Below, one piece after another: positions 41,339 through 49,576 of a DNA stretch of 64,000 nucleotides; position 1 is the first letter of the stretch; every line of letters starts with the position of its first letter. A program made the translations under genes and the position numbers. Source of the stretch: an uncultured Porphyromonadaceae bacterium (GTDB lineage: Bacteria; Bacteroidota; Bacteroidia; Bacteroidales; Muribaculaceae); NCBI GenBank assembly GCA_902489275.1, contig CABTZK010000004.1:1-64000 (forward strand), read 5' to 3'. The notes under the pieces were generated by a model. It saw only the letters and a list, made by a program, of their open reading frames with translations, was not told where the DNA came from and did not search any database.

Positions 41339-42109
41339 TCAGAACAGCTTGCGCCCTATCCTGCGCACCCTGTTGATGGCTTTTGACCATGACTTGCGGT
41401 AATGCAGCGGGCCGCCGAGGTAATGCTGGAAAAACTCAGGGTGACGGCGATTGAGCGTATCCACGATTTGACGGATTCGCTCACGGTCTTGCACACGCTT
41501 TGAGTTAGGCCTGATGCGGTAATAAAGCCCAACGGCAGGCAGGCGCACCACCTCCCCTCCATCCTTGAGGAGAGAAATCCAAAACTCCCAGTCCTCCCGG
41601 CCTTGAATGTCGACACAGTAGCCATGAACCCTATCGAAATCGGCACGCCTGTACATGCTGCTTGCGACCAAAGAGTTGTGAACGGCAAGTTTGCTTAGCG
41701 AGAACGCTGGCAACTCTAAAATTCCACTTTTCTTGCCAAATCGCATCACCGTGGGCGAGACCACTTTGACTTCGGGATTGCACTCCATGACCCGCACAGC
41801 CTCCTCGACAAATTCCGGGGCAATCAAATCGTCGGAGTCAACCGGCAGGACATATTCCCCATGCGCGTGAGCCACGGCGTTGTTCCTCGCCACACACACG
41901 CCTGAATTTGGCTGCGAGAGCACTTTAATCCTGCTGTCGCCCTGGGCGCAACGCTTAGCGACCTCCAACGAATCATCCTGCGAGCCATCGTCAACAACCA
42001 CAATTTCCAGGTTTTGATAATGCGACGAAGTAATGGAGAGAATGGTTTCCTCCAGAAACTCCGACATATTGTAGACGGGGACAACAATCGTTACCAACGG
42101 ACTCTTCAT
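41339..42109 (-). CDS. Glycosyltransferase family 2
   Basis: A 256-residue GT-A glycosyltransferase. The N-terminal core is LVTIVVPVYNMSEFLEETI, IVVVDDGSQDDS, GVCVARNNAVAHAHGEYVLPVDSDDLI, where DSDD is the nucleotide-sugar/metal motif, and GREDWEFWISLL carries the catalytic base region. No membrane helix is present. It probably adds a sugar to a surface polysaccharide or glycolipid. It lies 29 nt from the convergent DUF6850 gene with no hairpin between them, and 190 nt from the divergent M16 gene. Confidence 0.9.
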   Translation of the reverse strand: MKSPLVTIVVPVYNMSEFLEETILSITSSHYQNLEIVVVDDGSQDDSLEVAKRCAQGDSRIKVLSQPNSGVCVARNNAVAHAHGEYVLPVDSDDLIAPEFVEEAVRVMECNPEVKVVSPTVMRFGKKSGILELPAFSLSKLAVHNSLVASSMYRRADFDRVHGYCVDIQGREDWEFWISLLKDGGEVVRLPAVGLYYRIRPNSKRVQDRERIRQIVDTLNRRHPEFFQHYLGGPLHYRKSWSKAINRVRRIGRKLF

Positions 42110-42235
42110 GCGTTAAAATCTAATCACAGTATTTGCAGGCAAAGTTCGCCAAAATTCCCCACACTCGCAAATGATAAAGTGAAGTGCCTACCCGATTATG
42201 GTGACAAGTGAAGAGAAAATCCCCTTTTCATGCGA

Positions 42236-42253
42236 TTTCACCCTCCTGTGAAA
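42236..42253. promoter_or_regulatory. 18-bp dyad upstream of the M16-like gene
   Basis: TTTCAC-CCTCCT-GTGAAA is a perfect inverted repeat with a six-base spacer, 6 nt upstream of the -7 box at 42260. It occupies the -33 region and could be an activator or repressor site. Confidence 0.45.
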
Positions 42254-42259
42254 GAGGCG

Positions 42260-42267
42260 TAACTTTG
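42260..42267 (+). promoter_or_regulatory. -7 box for the M16-like gene
   Basis: TAACTTTG matches TAnnTTTG, 32 nt before the ATG at 42300. No TTTG occurs at the usual -33 spacing; the dyad lies there. Confidence 0.6.
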
Positions 42268-42299
42268 CAACAAAAAAATAACCCATCGTAGAGTTAAGC

Positions 42300-43649
42300 A
42301 TGAAATTAGTTCGTTTTTTGATCGTGATCCTGCTGGCATCGGCATCGTTGACGGCAGGATCTCAACGTATTGTGAGTGAAAGTGCCGTAGGGAAATACGA
42401 TGCCCAGCACTGGGTGCTAAGCAATGGCATTCATGTGTATGTGAAACACACCACCGCCAGCCCGGGGCGCATCGTCATTGCCGGTGAGGCTCCAGGCGGG
42501 TTTTCTGTCAACTACCGTGCAGACGACGCGTCATCGCTAAAGGTGATGAACGCTGTGATGACGATGTCGGGAGCCGGCGGGAAAACGGCAAGGGAGCTGG
42601 GAGCGATGCTCCGTGCCGACAGCGCCACCATGCGCACCAGTGTGGAGAAAACCAGCGAGGGATTCAATGGCACATGCCGCCAGGAAGGCTTAGAAACAGC
42701 CCTTAGCGTGATGAGAATGAGAGTGACAGCGCCACAAATCGACACAGCAGCCGTGAATCGCTACCTCAAAAGTCAAAAGGAGCAGATGAGCAAGCGCGAT
42801 GACCCAAAGTTTGCTTTCGCTGACTCTATTTTTTCCTATGTCTTTGACCATCACCCCGTTGGGTCAGAGAAAATCTCGCTTTGGGATCTCGATCACATCG
42901 ACACCGACCGCATTCTCGCGGTGTACAAAGACCGCTTCAAGGATTTGAGCGACCTGCGCGTGTTCATCGTGGGCGACTATGACGAAGAGACGCTCAAGCG
43001 GCTCGTGGTGGAGTACATCGCAACCCTGCCCTGCGCCGGCCGCATCGAAAAGCCACGAGACATCGGCTTCCATCTTTTCAGGGGCAACGAGACCAAGCGC
43101 TTCACGGCCAAGATGACCCTGCCTGTCGACAAGATTTACTACTTCTGGACCGCACGCGCCGAGTACAGCCTCAAGAGCACCCTCGTTGCCAAAATGGCGG
43201 GGCGCATCATGAGCGACCTGTGGCTACAAAAATTGCGTCAAAAGGAATGGGCTAAGCACATCGACACCCATTGCAGCGTGGTCGACGCGCAAAATGCCGA
43301 TGACGACCCCGTGATCTTCTTTCCGCTGAATGTCACGCTTCCTGCCGGCAAAGCCGACGCTGCCAGCAAGCTGGTCATCAAGGCTTTGAGGAAAATGGCC
43401 CAAACCGGGCCAACCCAAGAGCAACTCGACGAGCAAAAGCGCTACTGCAAGCAGTCACACGACGAGAGCCTGAAGAGCAACCGCCACTGGATGGGCATCT
43501 TGCAAAACTACGTCTACAACCAGCTGGACTTTGAGGAGAACTATGAGGGCGAGCTCGATAGCATCACTCCTGATGACATCAGGTTGTTTCTGAAAGACTT
43601 GCTTGAAAATGGGCACCAGCTGCATCTTGTGATGACCCCAGAGCAATAA
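42300..43649 (+). CDS. Stand-alone M16 peptidase-like protein lacking the zinc motif
   Basis: A 449-residue exported protein with signal peptide (about 1-20). WVLSNGIHVYVKHTTASPGR, APGGFSVNY and the DLRVFIVGDYDEETLKRLVVEYIATLP blocks place it in the M16 (pitrilysin) fold. The M16 active-site HxxEH is missing. In the usual Bacteroidetes PqqL-type protein of about 930 residues the first half carries HxxEH and the second half is inactive. This gene corresponds to the second half only. It may partner a separate active subunit encoded elsewhere. Its stop is two bases from the convergent flippase gene stop. Confidence 0.8.
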   Translation: MKLVRFLIVILLASASLTAGSQRIVSESAVGKYDAQHWVLSNGIHVYVKHTTASPGRIVIAGEAPGGFSVNYRADDASSLKVMNAVMTMSGAGGKTARELGAMLRADSATMRTSVEKTSEGFNGTCRQEGLETALSVMRMRVTAPQIDTAAVNRYLKSQKEQMSKRDDPKFAFADSIFSYVFDHHPVGSEKISLWDLDHIDTDRILAVYKDRFKDLSDLRVFIVGDYDEETLKRLVVEYIATLPCAGRIEKPRDIGFHLFRGNETKRFTAKMTLPVDKIYYFWTARAEYSLKSTLVAKMAGRIMSDLWLQKLRQKEWAKHIDTHCSVVDAQNADDDPVIFFPLNVTLPAGKADAASKLVIKALRKMAQTGPTQEQLDEQKRYCKQSHDESLKSNRHWMGILQNYVYNQLDFEENYEGELDSITPDDIRLFLKDLLENGHQLHLVMTPEQ

Positions 43650-43650
43650 C

Positions 43651-45084
43651 CTACCCGAAAAATTTCCTTTTGGCCTGAGCGAGGCTCACCACCACCGCAA
43701 TGAGCGAGAGAGCGACAGCGAGAAGCCACAGTTGCCGCTCCACCGCCCAAAACACAGCCCCCGTGATGGCCAGCGTGTAGCAAAGGTTGAAAAGGCAGGC
43801 AGGGGTGAGCCTCAAGCGATAGGTGTACACATAGACCACCAGCACAATCACGCTATAGGCCACATACCAGGCCAGGAACGAGACCCCCAGCCCTGTGAGC
43901 CCCCACAGGCGGTAGAAGACAACGTTGAGCGCCAGACCGATAATCGCGCTCAACGTTTCGGTCATGAGGTAGATCTTGCCCGAGCCCTTGGCCAAGATGA
44001 CAAAGGCCACACACCACGAGAAGGCGCGCATGACCGTACCCATCATCACCCAAGAGGCAAAGGTGACAATCACATTGAACTCGGGCGAGTAGAGCAGCCA
44101 AACGACGGGGCCACGCAGCAAGAAGAACAAGGCGGCAATGGGTGCCATGACCATCATGGCGATGTTGATTTCCTGGCTCACAAAAGCGCATAGCCTGATG
44201 CGGCTCCCGGCCACGCGCGACAAGCGGGGGTAGTACTCCATGCCCAGCGCGGTGAGCACCAGCCCGGTGTACTTATACACCAGCGTGTAGCCAGCCTGAT
44301 AAAGCCCCACCTCGTCGGTTCCCGCCTGCACATTGAGCCAAGCATTGAACACATAGCCTGCCAAGATGGTGACGAAGTTGCCAATGGTCATGTAGATTCC
44401 TAACCTCACGAAGTCCCGGCCGATGGTCACGGTGTCCTTGGTGGAGACTTGCACCGCCGGGTGCTCCTTGTCACGGAAATACAGCGCGAAAAACGCACAT
44501 CCAGCCGCATAGGCTATAATACTGGGCAAAATACTCTCCTCGCGCAAGAAATAAAAAAGAGGTATCGAGACCACAAGGCCAAACACGGTGCCCCACAACG
44601 TCGCGCTGGCCAAGCGCCTCAGCTTAGCGAGTCCTTGCAGCACGGCCTGCTCGCCACTGGCAAGCGTGGTGAGCAGCACGGCTATCGAGAGCGCCACAAA
44701 GCCCCACAGATGCTCGCTGCTGCCAAAAGTCCACTGGCTGAGCAACGGGGCAAGAGCCAGCGTGAGCGTGGCGCCTGCAAGGCCAAGCCACAGCGACCAC
44801 TTGCGCACCACTGCGATGAGGCGCGACAGCCGCCTTCCCTCGTTGCGCTCGGCAGCCTGGGAAATGTCACGCACGCTGCTCTGCCTGACTCCCAGACTGG
44901 CTGCCGTGTTGATGGTGTCGAGCGCTTGATTGAACAGCCCAAAAAGCCCCACGCCCAATGGGCCAATCCACAAGGCCACCAACTTCGTTCTCACAATGGA
45001 GCACAAGATGCCCACCACCTGAACTCCGCCAAAGAGTCCCATGGCCTTGATTGCCACTCGGGATATGTTGCTCCTCCGTGACAC
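43651..45084 (-). CDS. Polysaccharide flippase, Wzx/O-antigen translocase family
   Basis: A 477-residue membrane protein with 12 to 14 hydrophobic helices. RTKLVALWIGPLGVGLFGLFNQALDTINTA and LASGEQAVLQGLAKLRRLA are typical of the Wzx/MATE-like polysaccharide exporters of the MOP superfamily. It starts with GTG at 45084, where it overlaps the GNAT stop by one base (TAGTG). It would flip a lipid-linked oligosaccharide across the inner membrane. It is the last gene of the dut operon and has no ligase or polymerase beside it. Confidence 0.88.
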   Translation of the reverse strand: MSRRSNISRVAIKAMGLFGGVQVVGILCSIVRTKLVALWIGPLGVGLFGLFNQALDTINTAASLGVRQSSVRDISQAAERNEGRRLSRLIAVVRKWSLWLGLAGATLTLALAPLLSQWTFGSSEHLWGFVALSIAVLLTTLASGEQAVLQGLAKLRRLASATLWGTVFGLVVSIPLFYFLREESILPSIIAYAAGCAFFALYFRDKEHPAVQVSTKDTVTIGRDFVRLGIYMTIGNFVTILAGYVFNAWLNVQAGTDEVGLYQAGYTLVYKYTGLVLTALGMEYYPRLSRVAGSRIRLCAFVSQEINIAMMVMAPIAALFFLLRGPVVWLLYSPEFNVIVTFASWVMMGTVMRAFSWCVAFVILAKGSGKIYLMTETLSAIIGLALNVVFYRLWGLTGLGVSFLAWYVAYSVIVLVVYVYTYRLRLTPACLFNLCYTLAITGAVFWAVERQLWLLAVALSLIAVVVSLAQAKRKFFG

Positions 45085-46049
45085 TATAGATGAATTTCAA
45101 ATGTGTTGTAAACGACCCCCCGGCCACCTAAACGCGACTTTTGCTGCACCAGCCCGCTGTTGAGCACCCGGCCATGCTGCTCGTTGGAAATGCCAAAGTC
45201 AAAATACCTGCAACCGCGCGCCTGCGATTCCTTGATGAGGAAATCGAACAGCAACACCAATGCCTTGCAAGCATAACCTGCTGGCGACGAGGCAATATAC
45301 TGGCAATGGGCGCACGTGTCCGTGTAGAACATCACCACGCCTGCAAGCGGAAGCGAGGCGCCGCCGCCAGCCGATTCTGCCGGGGCGCTGACCGTGTAGA
45401 GCCTGATATTTTGGGGAAACCGGCTGTGCAACAGCATGATTTCCTCAAGGGAGTGCACGGGCTTGGTGCCGTGCCTTTCGAGCAAAACGCTGCTTAGCAC
45501 CTGCCAATAGCCTGCCCAATCGTGGCTCTCGCCCACGATGACACCCGCCTTGCGAGCCACGTTCAAGCCGCTCTTGTTGCCCCGGTCAAAGGGCAAGGGG
45601 CGGTCGAGGTCGATGGTTGTCGAGAGATTGGTTTCCAGCAACCTCGCATCGTGGCGAAACAGGGCGTAAAGATCCTCTTCGCACGGATAGCGGTGGTAGA
45701 TGTGTGGCGTGGGCTTGTAAATGAGTTTCTTGAAAGCATGGTCCCGCAAGTAGGCACAAGCAGCGGCCATCACTTCCATCATCACTGTAGCGTCGAAGTG
45801 CTTGAGCGGCACAAGCCAGCCGCCATAGGTGAGTCCCTGGTGCGAATAGAGTACCTCACCTGCCTCGTTGGCTGGCAGCAAAGCCAGTAACTTCCCGTCG
45901 CGGCGAGCCATCAACGAGTGGTCAGAAAAGCGGTGGCTGTGGTAGTCCATGTAGCCGCGCTGGTGCAGGAAAGTGGCATTGCGGCACTGCTCCAGGAACT
46001 GATTCCATTGCCGTGCCTCGCCCGCACGGTATCTCAGAATCTCCATCAT
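45084..46049 (-). CDS. GNAT/FemAB-like acyltransferase
   Basis: A 321-residue cytoplasmic protein with the FemAB/BioF2-like double GNAT layout. EILRYRAGEARQWNQFLEQCRNATFLHQRGYMDYH is the typical start of the family, the middle has LNVARKAGVIVGESH, and the C-terminal QYIASSPAGYACKALVLLFDFLIKESQARGCRYFDFG is the acceptor-binding GNAT core. Related proteins add acyl or aminoacyl groups to cell-wall or polysaccharide precursors. Between DUF4292 (ATGA overlap) and the flippase it probably modifies the exported glycan. Exact chemistry is unknown. Confidence 0.75.
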   Translation of the reverse strand: MMEILRYRAGEARQWNQFLEQCRNATFLHQRGYMDYHSHRFSDHSLMARRDGKLLALLPANEAGEVLYSHQGLTYGGWLVPLKHFDATVMMEVMAAACAYLRDHAFKKLIYKPTPHIYHRYPCEEDLYALFRHDARLLETNLSTTIDLDRPLPFDRGNKSGLNVARKAGVIVGESHDWAGYWQVLSSVLLERHGTKPVHSLEEIMLLHSRFPQNIRLYTVSAPAESAGGGASLPLAGVVMFYTDTCAHCQYIASSPAGYACKALVLLFDFLIKESQARGCRYFDFGISNEQHGRVLNSGLVQQKSRLGGRGVVYNTFEIHL

Positions 46050-46897
46050 TGCCCCAGCAGGTTGAGCAGGCGCTCGCCAGGGATGCGCCTGTAATTGGCA
46101 GGTAACTTCGTGCTGATGTTCACGTTGCCGTTCCAGCTCACTGTGCCATAGTCCAATTTGAGGTTGAGGTCAGTGCCCTTGAATTGGGTCGACACGCTGA
46201 TTTTTCCAGCCACGTTTCCAGCCACCGTCGATCTCACATCGCTGTAGTTCACCGCATAGACCGATGCCCGACTCTCCGTAGCCGTCGCCGGGGTGACTTC
46301 GGCCGAGCATATCTTGCCATTGGCATTGAACTTGAAGCCGTAGCCGAAGCCTTTATATTGCGTCTTGGGACGCAGCAGCAGGCCTCCGTCTACGCTGGCG
46401 AGTTCCACCAGGCCCGTCATGGCCGGTGACAACGTGCCCTGTCCGAGCAGGAAAGCGCGCCCCAAGAACAGGTCTTGCAAGTCACTCACGCTGGCAGGGA
46501 CTCCATTGGTGATGAGTTTCACGTTCTCGCACAAGTACTGCTTGTGAATCTTGTCGACCACAAGGAGAGTGTCGCCCGTGATGACGAGCTTGGCAACTTC
46601 CACGATGCCCAGGGGGCGAATCGAGATATAGATGCTCTTGCCTCTCCTCATCCTGATTTGCATCGACGACGAGAAGCGCCTGTCGCCACGCAACGACAGG
46701 CTTCCGCCTGCCTTCATCGTCGTCCAGTCGCCAAACGATTGCGCGATTTTAGTTGCCGCATCGGCCGTGTCAGCCTCCTCGACAGGCATGGCATGGGACT
46801 GTGGAATGGGGGAAGCCAGCACATTCACGCGCGACTGGCACGCCAAAAGCGCGACAACGGTCAGCAAGGCCATGGCTATAGGGGTCTTTTTCATCAT
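46046..46897 (-). CDS. DUF4292 family lipoprotein
   Basis: A 283-residue lipoprotein with Cys20 after VALLA. The mature protein has a LolA/LolB-like half-barrel pattern (SLSLRGDRRFSSSMQIRMRRGKSIYISIRPLG, VVDKIHKQYL, LLLRPKTQYKGFGYGFKF), as DUF4292 proteins do. The role is probably envelope lipoprotein or glycan handling. The gene begins 14 nt after the TPR stop and ends in an ATGA overlap with the GNAT gene. In Bacteroidales I recall dut, TPR, DUF4292 in this order. Confidence 0.82.
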   Translation of the reverse strand: MMKKTPIAMALLTVVALLACQSRVNVLASPIPQSHAMPVEEADTADAATKIAQSFGDWTTMKAGGSLSLRGDRRFSSSMQIRMRRGKSIYISIRPLGIVEVAKLVITGDTLLVVDKIHKQYLCENVKLITNGVPASVSDLQDLFLGRAFLLGQGTLSPAMTGLVELASVDGGLLLRPKTQYKGFGYGFKFNANGKICSAEVTPATATESRASVYAVNYSDVRSTVAGNVAGKISVSTQFKGTDLNLKLDYGTVSWNGNVNISTKLPANYRRIPGERLLNLLGQ

Positions 46898-46911
46898 GCG
46901 TATAAGTTGAG

Positions 46912-48645
46912 CTAAAGTTTCTTTTCTTCCACTTTCTTTTTGATCTTGTCATTGTCGGGCAATTTCTCCAGCGCTTTTTCCCACTGCTCGACGGCCTTCT
47001 CGTGATTGCCGCTCATGTAGAGGATATCGCCATAGTGGTCGAGCAGGTCGCCGCTACCCGTTTGGTCGTTCTTAATGGCACTCTCGATATAAAAGAGCGC
47101 CATGCTGTAGTCTTTCTTCTTGTAGAAGACCCAGGCATAGGTGTCGATAAACGTGGAGTTCTCGGGGTCCTCTTTCACCGCTCGAGCACTCATGCGCTCG
47201 GCCCGGTCGAGATCCCGGTTGCAGCAAGCCAGGAAATAGGCGTAATTGTTGAGCACGCTGATGTTGCCCGCGAACACTTTGAGCGCCTCCTCGTAGAGTT
47301 CCATCGCCTTGAGGGTGTCGCCCATGGCCGCGCGCACATCGCCCATGCCGCCCATCAGGTTGGAGCGGGTCGAGATGTCGTTGGAGTCACAGATCTCGAG
47401 GGCGCGCCGATAGGTGTCGATGGCTTTGTCATACTCCTTCATCTCGTAGTAGGCCGGAGCGATATAGCCATAAAGCTCGAGGCTGTCGGGGTTCAACTCC
47501 AAAGCTCGGTTGGCACACTCGATAGCAGCCGGGTAGTTGTCGTCCATCATGTTCACCAACATCATGCGCTGCCAGGCCTTGGCGTCGGTGGGATCGAGAT
47601 CCAACTGATAGCTGAGTTGCTCCACGGCAGCCTTGTAGTCTTGCTTGGCCACAAAATACTCGCTGTAGAGGCTGCGAATAGTGGGTTCATGAGGATGTTG
47701 CCGGATGAGTACGTGGAAGAGATTCGCCACACGCTGCGACGAGTCTCTGGCCACCAATTGGCGACGGGTGTAGTCGGCAAGCACTTGTATCTTGCTTTCC
47801 ACCTCCAAGTCTTTGCTCACGAGCGCAAGCTCGATTTGGCGGTCATAGTTCACCGAATCGCCTATCTGGCTGTAGAAGTTCGCCTTGGCAAGATAAGTCG
47901 CGCCATTGTCGGGTTCATACTGCTGTGCGCGGTCTAAATACACCAGCGCGCTGTCGGCCTCGCCAAACTTTTGCAGCATCGCGGCCATGGCCATGTTGTA
48001 GCTCGCATTCCTGGGTGCCGTGCTCAGCAGCGAGTGCATCTCGCGCAAGGCCCCCAGCGTGTCGTTGAGTTCCTGGTAGGCCTGCACCTTGCGTGCCGAG
48101 AGCGCCACCGACTTGCCTTGCGTCACCTCGATGCTGTCGCACACGGCAATCACGCCGGGAAAGTCTCCCAAGCTGGCATACGCATCGGCCAGACGCGCCT
48201 GAATCTCGGTCGTGTTGGGCTTAGCGACCGACAATTGCCTCAGCACGCGCACACTTTCCTCGATTTGCCCCACGGCCATGCACGCATCGCTATAGAGCAT
48301 CGACTCGTAGAAATCGGTGGGATGGGCATCCACATGCTGGCGCATGAGCGCCAAGCCCTCCTCAAACTGTCTTTTTGTCACATCTTGCATCAAGATTGTG
48401 CAATAGCCATAGTAATAGGTAATAGCGGTATTTTCGGGGTCAAGCCGGTGGGCGTAGCGCACCAAGTCGAAAAAGGCGGCGCCGTGCTCCTGCTGTTTCT
48501 GGTTTTGCGCTTCCAGGAATATGTATTCGGCCTTGCGCCGGTCGCTCTCGCTCCTCGGCAGGGGGCGCTTGGGCTTAGCCAACAGGGGCGTGACGACAAG
48601 CACACCCAAAAGGACTAAAAAAATCGTTCTAACTTTCTTCATCAT
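46912..48645 (-). CDS. Exported tetratricopeptide-repeat protein
   Basis: A 577-residue protein with signal peptide (about 1-23) and about 12 TPR helical pairs: for example ALALVSKDLE..., AIECANRALELNPDSLELYGYIAPAYYEM, and AIDTYRRALEICDSNDISTRSN. It ends in DNDKIKKKVEEKKL. The repeats suggest a periplasmic scaffold. It follows dut (40-nt gap) and precedes DUF4292 (14-nt gap). No partner can be assigned from sequence. Confidence 0.88.
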   Translation of the reverse strand: MMKKVRTIFLVLLGVLVVTPLLAKPKRPLPRSESDRRKAEYIFLEAQNQKQQEHGAAFFDLVRYAHRLDPENTAITYYYGYCTILMQDVTKRQFEEGLALMRQHVDAHPTDFYESMLYSDACMAVGQIEESVRVLRQLSVAKPNTTEIQARLADAYASLGDFPGVIAVCDSIEVTQGKSVALSARKVQAYQELNDTLGALREMHSLLSTAPRNASYNMAMAAMLQKFGEADSALVYLDRAQQYEPDNGATYLAKANFYSQIGDSVNYDRQIELALVSKDLEVESKIQVLADYTRRQLVARDSSQRVANLFHVLIRQHPHEPTIRSLYSEYFVAKQDYKAAVEQLSYQLDLDPTDAKAWQRMMLVNMMDDNYPAAIECANRALELNPDSLELYGYIAPAYYEMKEYDKAIDTYRRALEICDSNDISTRSNLMGGMGDVRAAMGDTLKAMELYEEALKVFAGNISVLNNYAYFLACCNRDLDRAERMSARAVKEDPENSTFIDTYAWVFYKKKDYSMALFYIESAIKNDQTGSGDLLDHYGDILYMSGNHEKAVEQWEKALEKLPDNDKIKKKVEEKKL

Positions 48646-48685
48646 TCACCCGATTTAAGAAAGAGGTCATGAAAAATGTTGATGC

Positions 48686-49132
48686 TCATTTCACTCCCGT
48701 GTGGCCAAACCCGCCCACGCCCCGCTCGGTCTCGTCGAGGCGCTCCACGGCCTGCCACTCTACCGTCTCGTGGCGCGCCACAACCATTTGGCAGATGCGC
48801 TCGCCATTTTCAATCATCTGCGGCTCATTGCCCAAGTTGACCATGATGACCCCAATCTCGCCACGATAGTCGGCATCGATGGTTCCTGGCGTGTTCAGCA
48901 GGGTGAGGCCGCGCTTCAGGGCTAAGCCACTCCGAGGCCTGATTTGGCACTCGTAGCCTTGCGGCAAGGCTACATAAACCCCCGTTGGAATCAATTTGCG
49001 CTCCAAGGGCTGCAAGACGACCGGCTCGCGCAGCCACGCGCGCAAGTCCATGCCCGCGCTCATGGGCGTGCCGTAGGCGGGAAGCCCATGAGGGCTCTTG
49101 TTCATGATTTTCACTCGAATTTTTTCCATCAT
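48686..49132 (-). CDS. dut: dUTP diphosphatase
   Basis: Dut hydrolyses dUTP to dUMP and diphosphate, limiting uracil in DNA. The five dUTPase motifs are visible in a 148-residue trimeric-type protein: SAGMDLRAWL, RPRSGLALKRG, GTIDADYRGEIGV, ERICQMVV, and the C-terminal RGVGGFGHTG arm. The start at 49132 has a second ATG six codons in; the first is favoured by the predicted promoter. It is the first gene of a five-gene minus-strand run with envelope genes, an unusual company for a nucleotide enzyme. Confidence 0.96.
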   Translation of the reverse strand: MMEKIRVKIMNKSPHGLPAYGTPMSAGMDLRAWLREPVVLQPLERKLIPTGVYVALPQGYECQIRPRSGLALKRGLTLLNTPGTIDADYRGEIGVIMVNLGNEPQMIENGERICQMVVARHETVEWQAVERLDETERGVGGFGHTGVK

Positions 49133-49166
49133 TCATCATCAATCGGCAAAAATGCCTATTGGATTG

Positions 49167-49174
49167 CAAAATTA
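49167..49174 (-). promoter_or_regulatory. -7 box for the dut operon
   Basis: On the minus strand TAATTTTG matches TAnnTTTG, 34 nt upstream of the ATG at 49132. Confidence 0.5.
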
Positions 49175-49380
49175 AGAAATTATCGCTAAACCGCTCCTTA
49201 AAATCCCTAAAAAATGGATTTTTTGACTTGGACTCCTCAAAATCGGTGGGAAAACGTCCTACCTATTAAACGAAATGCCAATTTATCAGAAAATTGCAAA
49301 TCCGCCATCCATTACACCCTATTAATCATTAAGTTAAGTAATTTTTTTGGCAAGAATGAGCAGGTGTACCAAGTGAAAAA

Positions 49381-49391
49381 TGTCAGTTTTT
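49381..49391 (+). repeat. TGTCAGTTTTT direct repeat, distal copy
   Basis: Distal copy of the 11-nt element that occurs twice in tandem at 49448-49469, upstream of dnaK. Confidence 0.6.
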
Positions 49392-49427
49392 GAGCAGAAT
49401 TTTTGAATTTCTTGATATGGGCAACAC

Positions 49428-49443
49428 GTCATTCACGAATGAC
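49428..49443. repeat. 16-bp palindrome upstream of dnaK
   Basis: GTCATTC-AC-GAATGAC has perfect 7-bp arms and a two-base centre. It ends five bases before the tandem TGTCAGTTTTT copies. Candidate operator; no known motif is matched. Confidence 0.55.
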
Positions 49444-49447
49444 AGCG

Positions 49448-49469
49448 TGTCAGTTTTTTGTCAGTTTTT
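49448..49469 (+). repeat. Tandem TGTCAGTTTTT pair upstream of dnaK
   Basis: Two exact head-to-tail copies of an 11-nt unit fill 49448-49469, about one helical turn each, with a third copy at 49381. The position 110 nt before the dnaK start suggests heat-shock promoter recognition. Confidence 0.65.
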
Positions 49470-49576
49470 CATTCTGCTGGATTTTGGCACAGCCTTTGCT
49501 GTTGAAAGGTGAATCGCGCCATGAGCGCGGTCGCATCGAAACACGAAATAAAAACGATTAAACTTATACATTCAAG

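Larger units (their letters stand above)
49133..49576. other. Intergenic region between dut and dnaK
   Basis: This 444-nt divergent region has no gene. It holds the dut -7 box (49167-49174, minus), an A/T-rich tract, a 16-bp palindrome (49428-49443) and three copies of TGTCAGTTTTT (49381, 49448, 49459), the last two in tandem. No CIRCE-type inverted repeat is present. A 100-nt leader follows before dnaK. Confidence 0.7.

Noticed and set aside
49133..49576. CIRCE element or standard heat-shock operator upstream of dnaK
   Set aside because: The TTAGCACTC/GAGTGCTAA pattern is not present; only the palindrome and TGTCAGTTTTT repeats were found.
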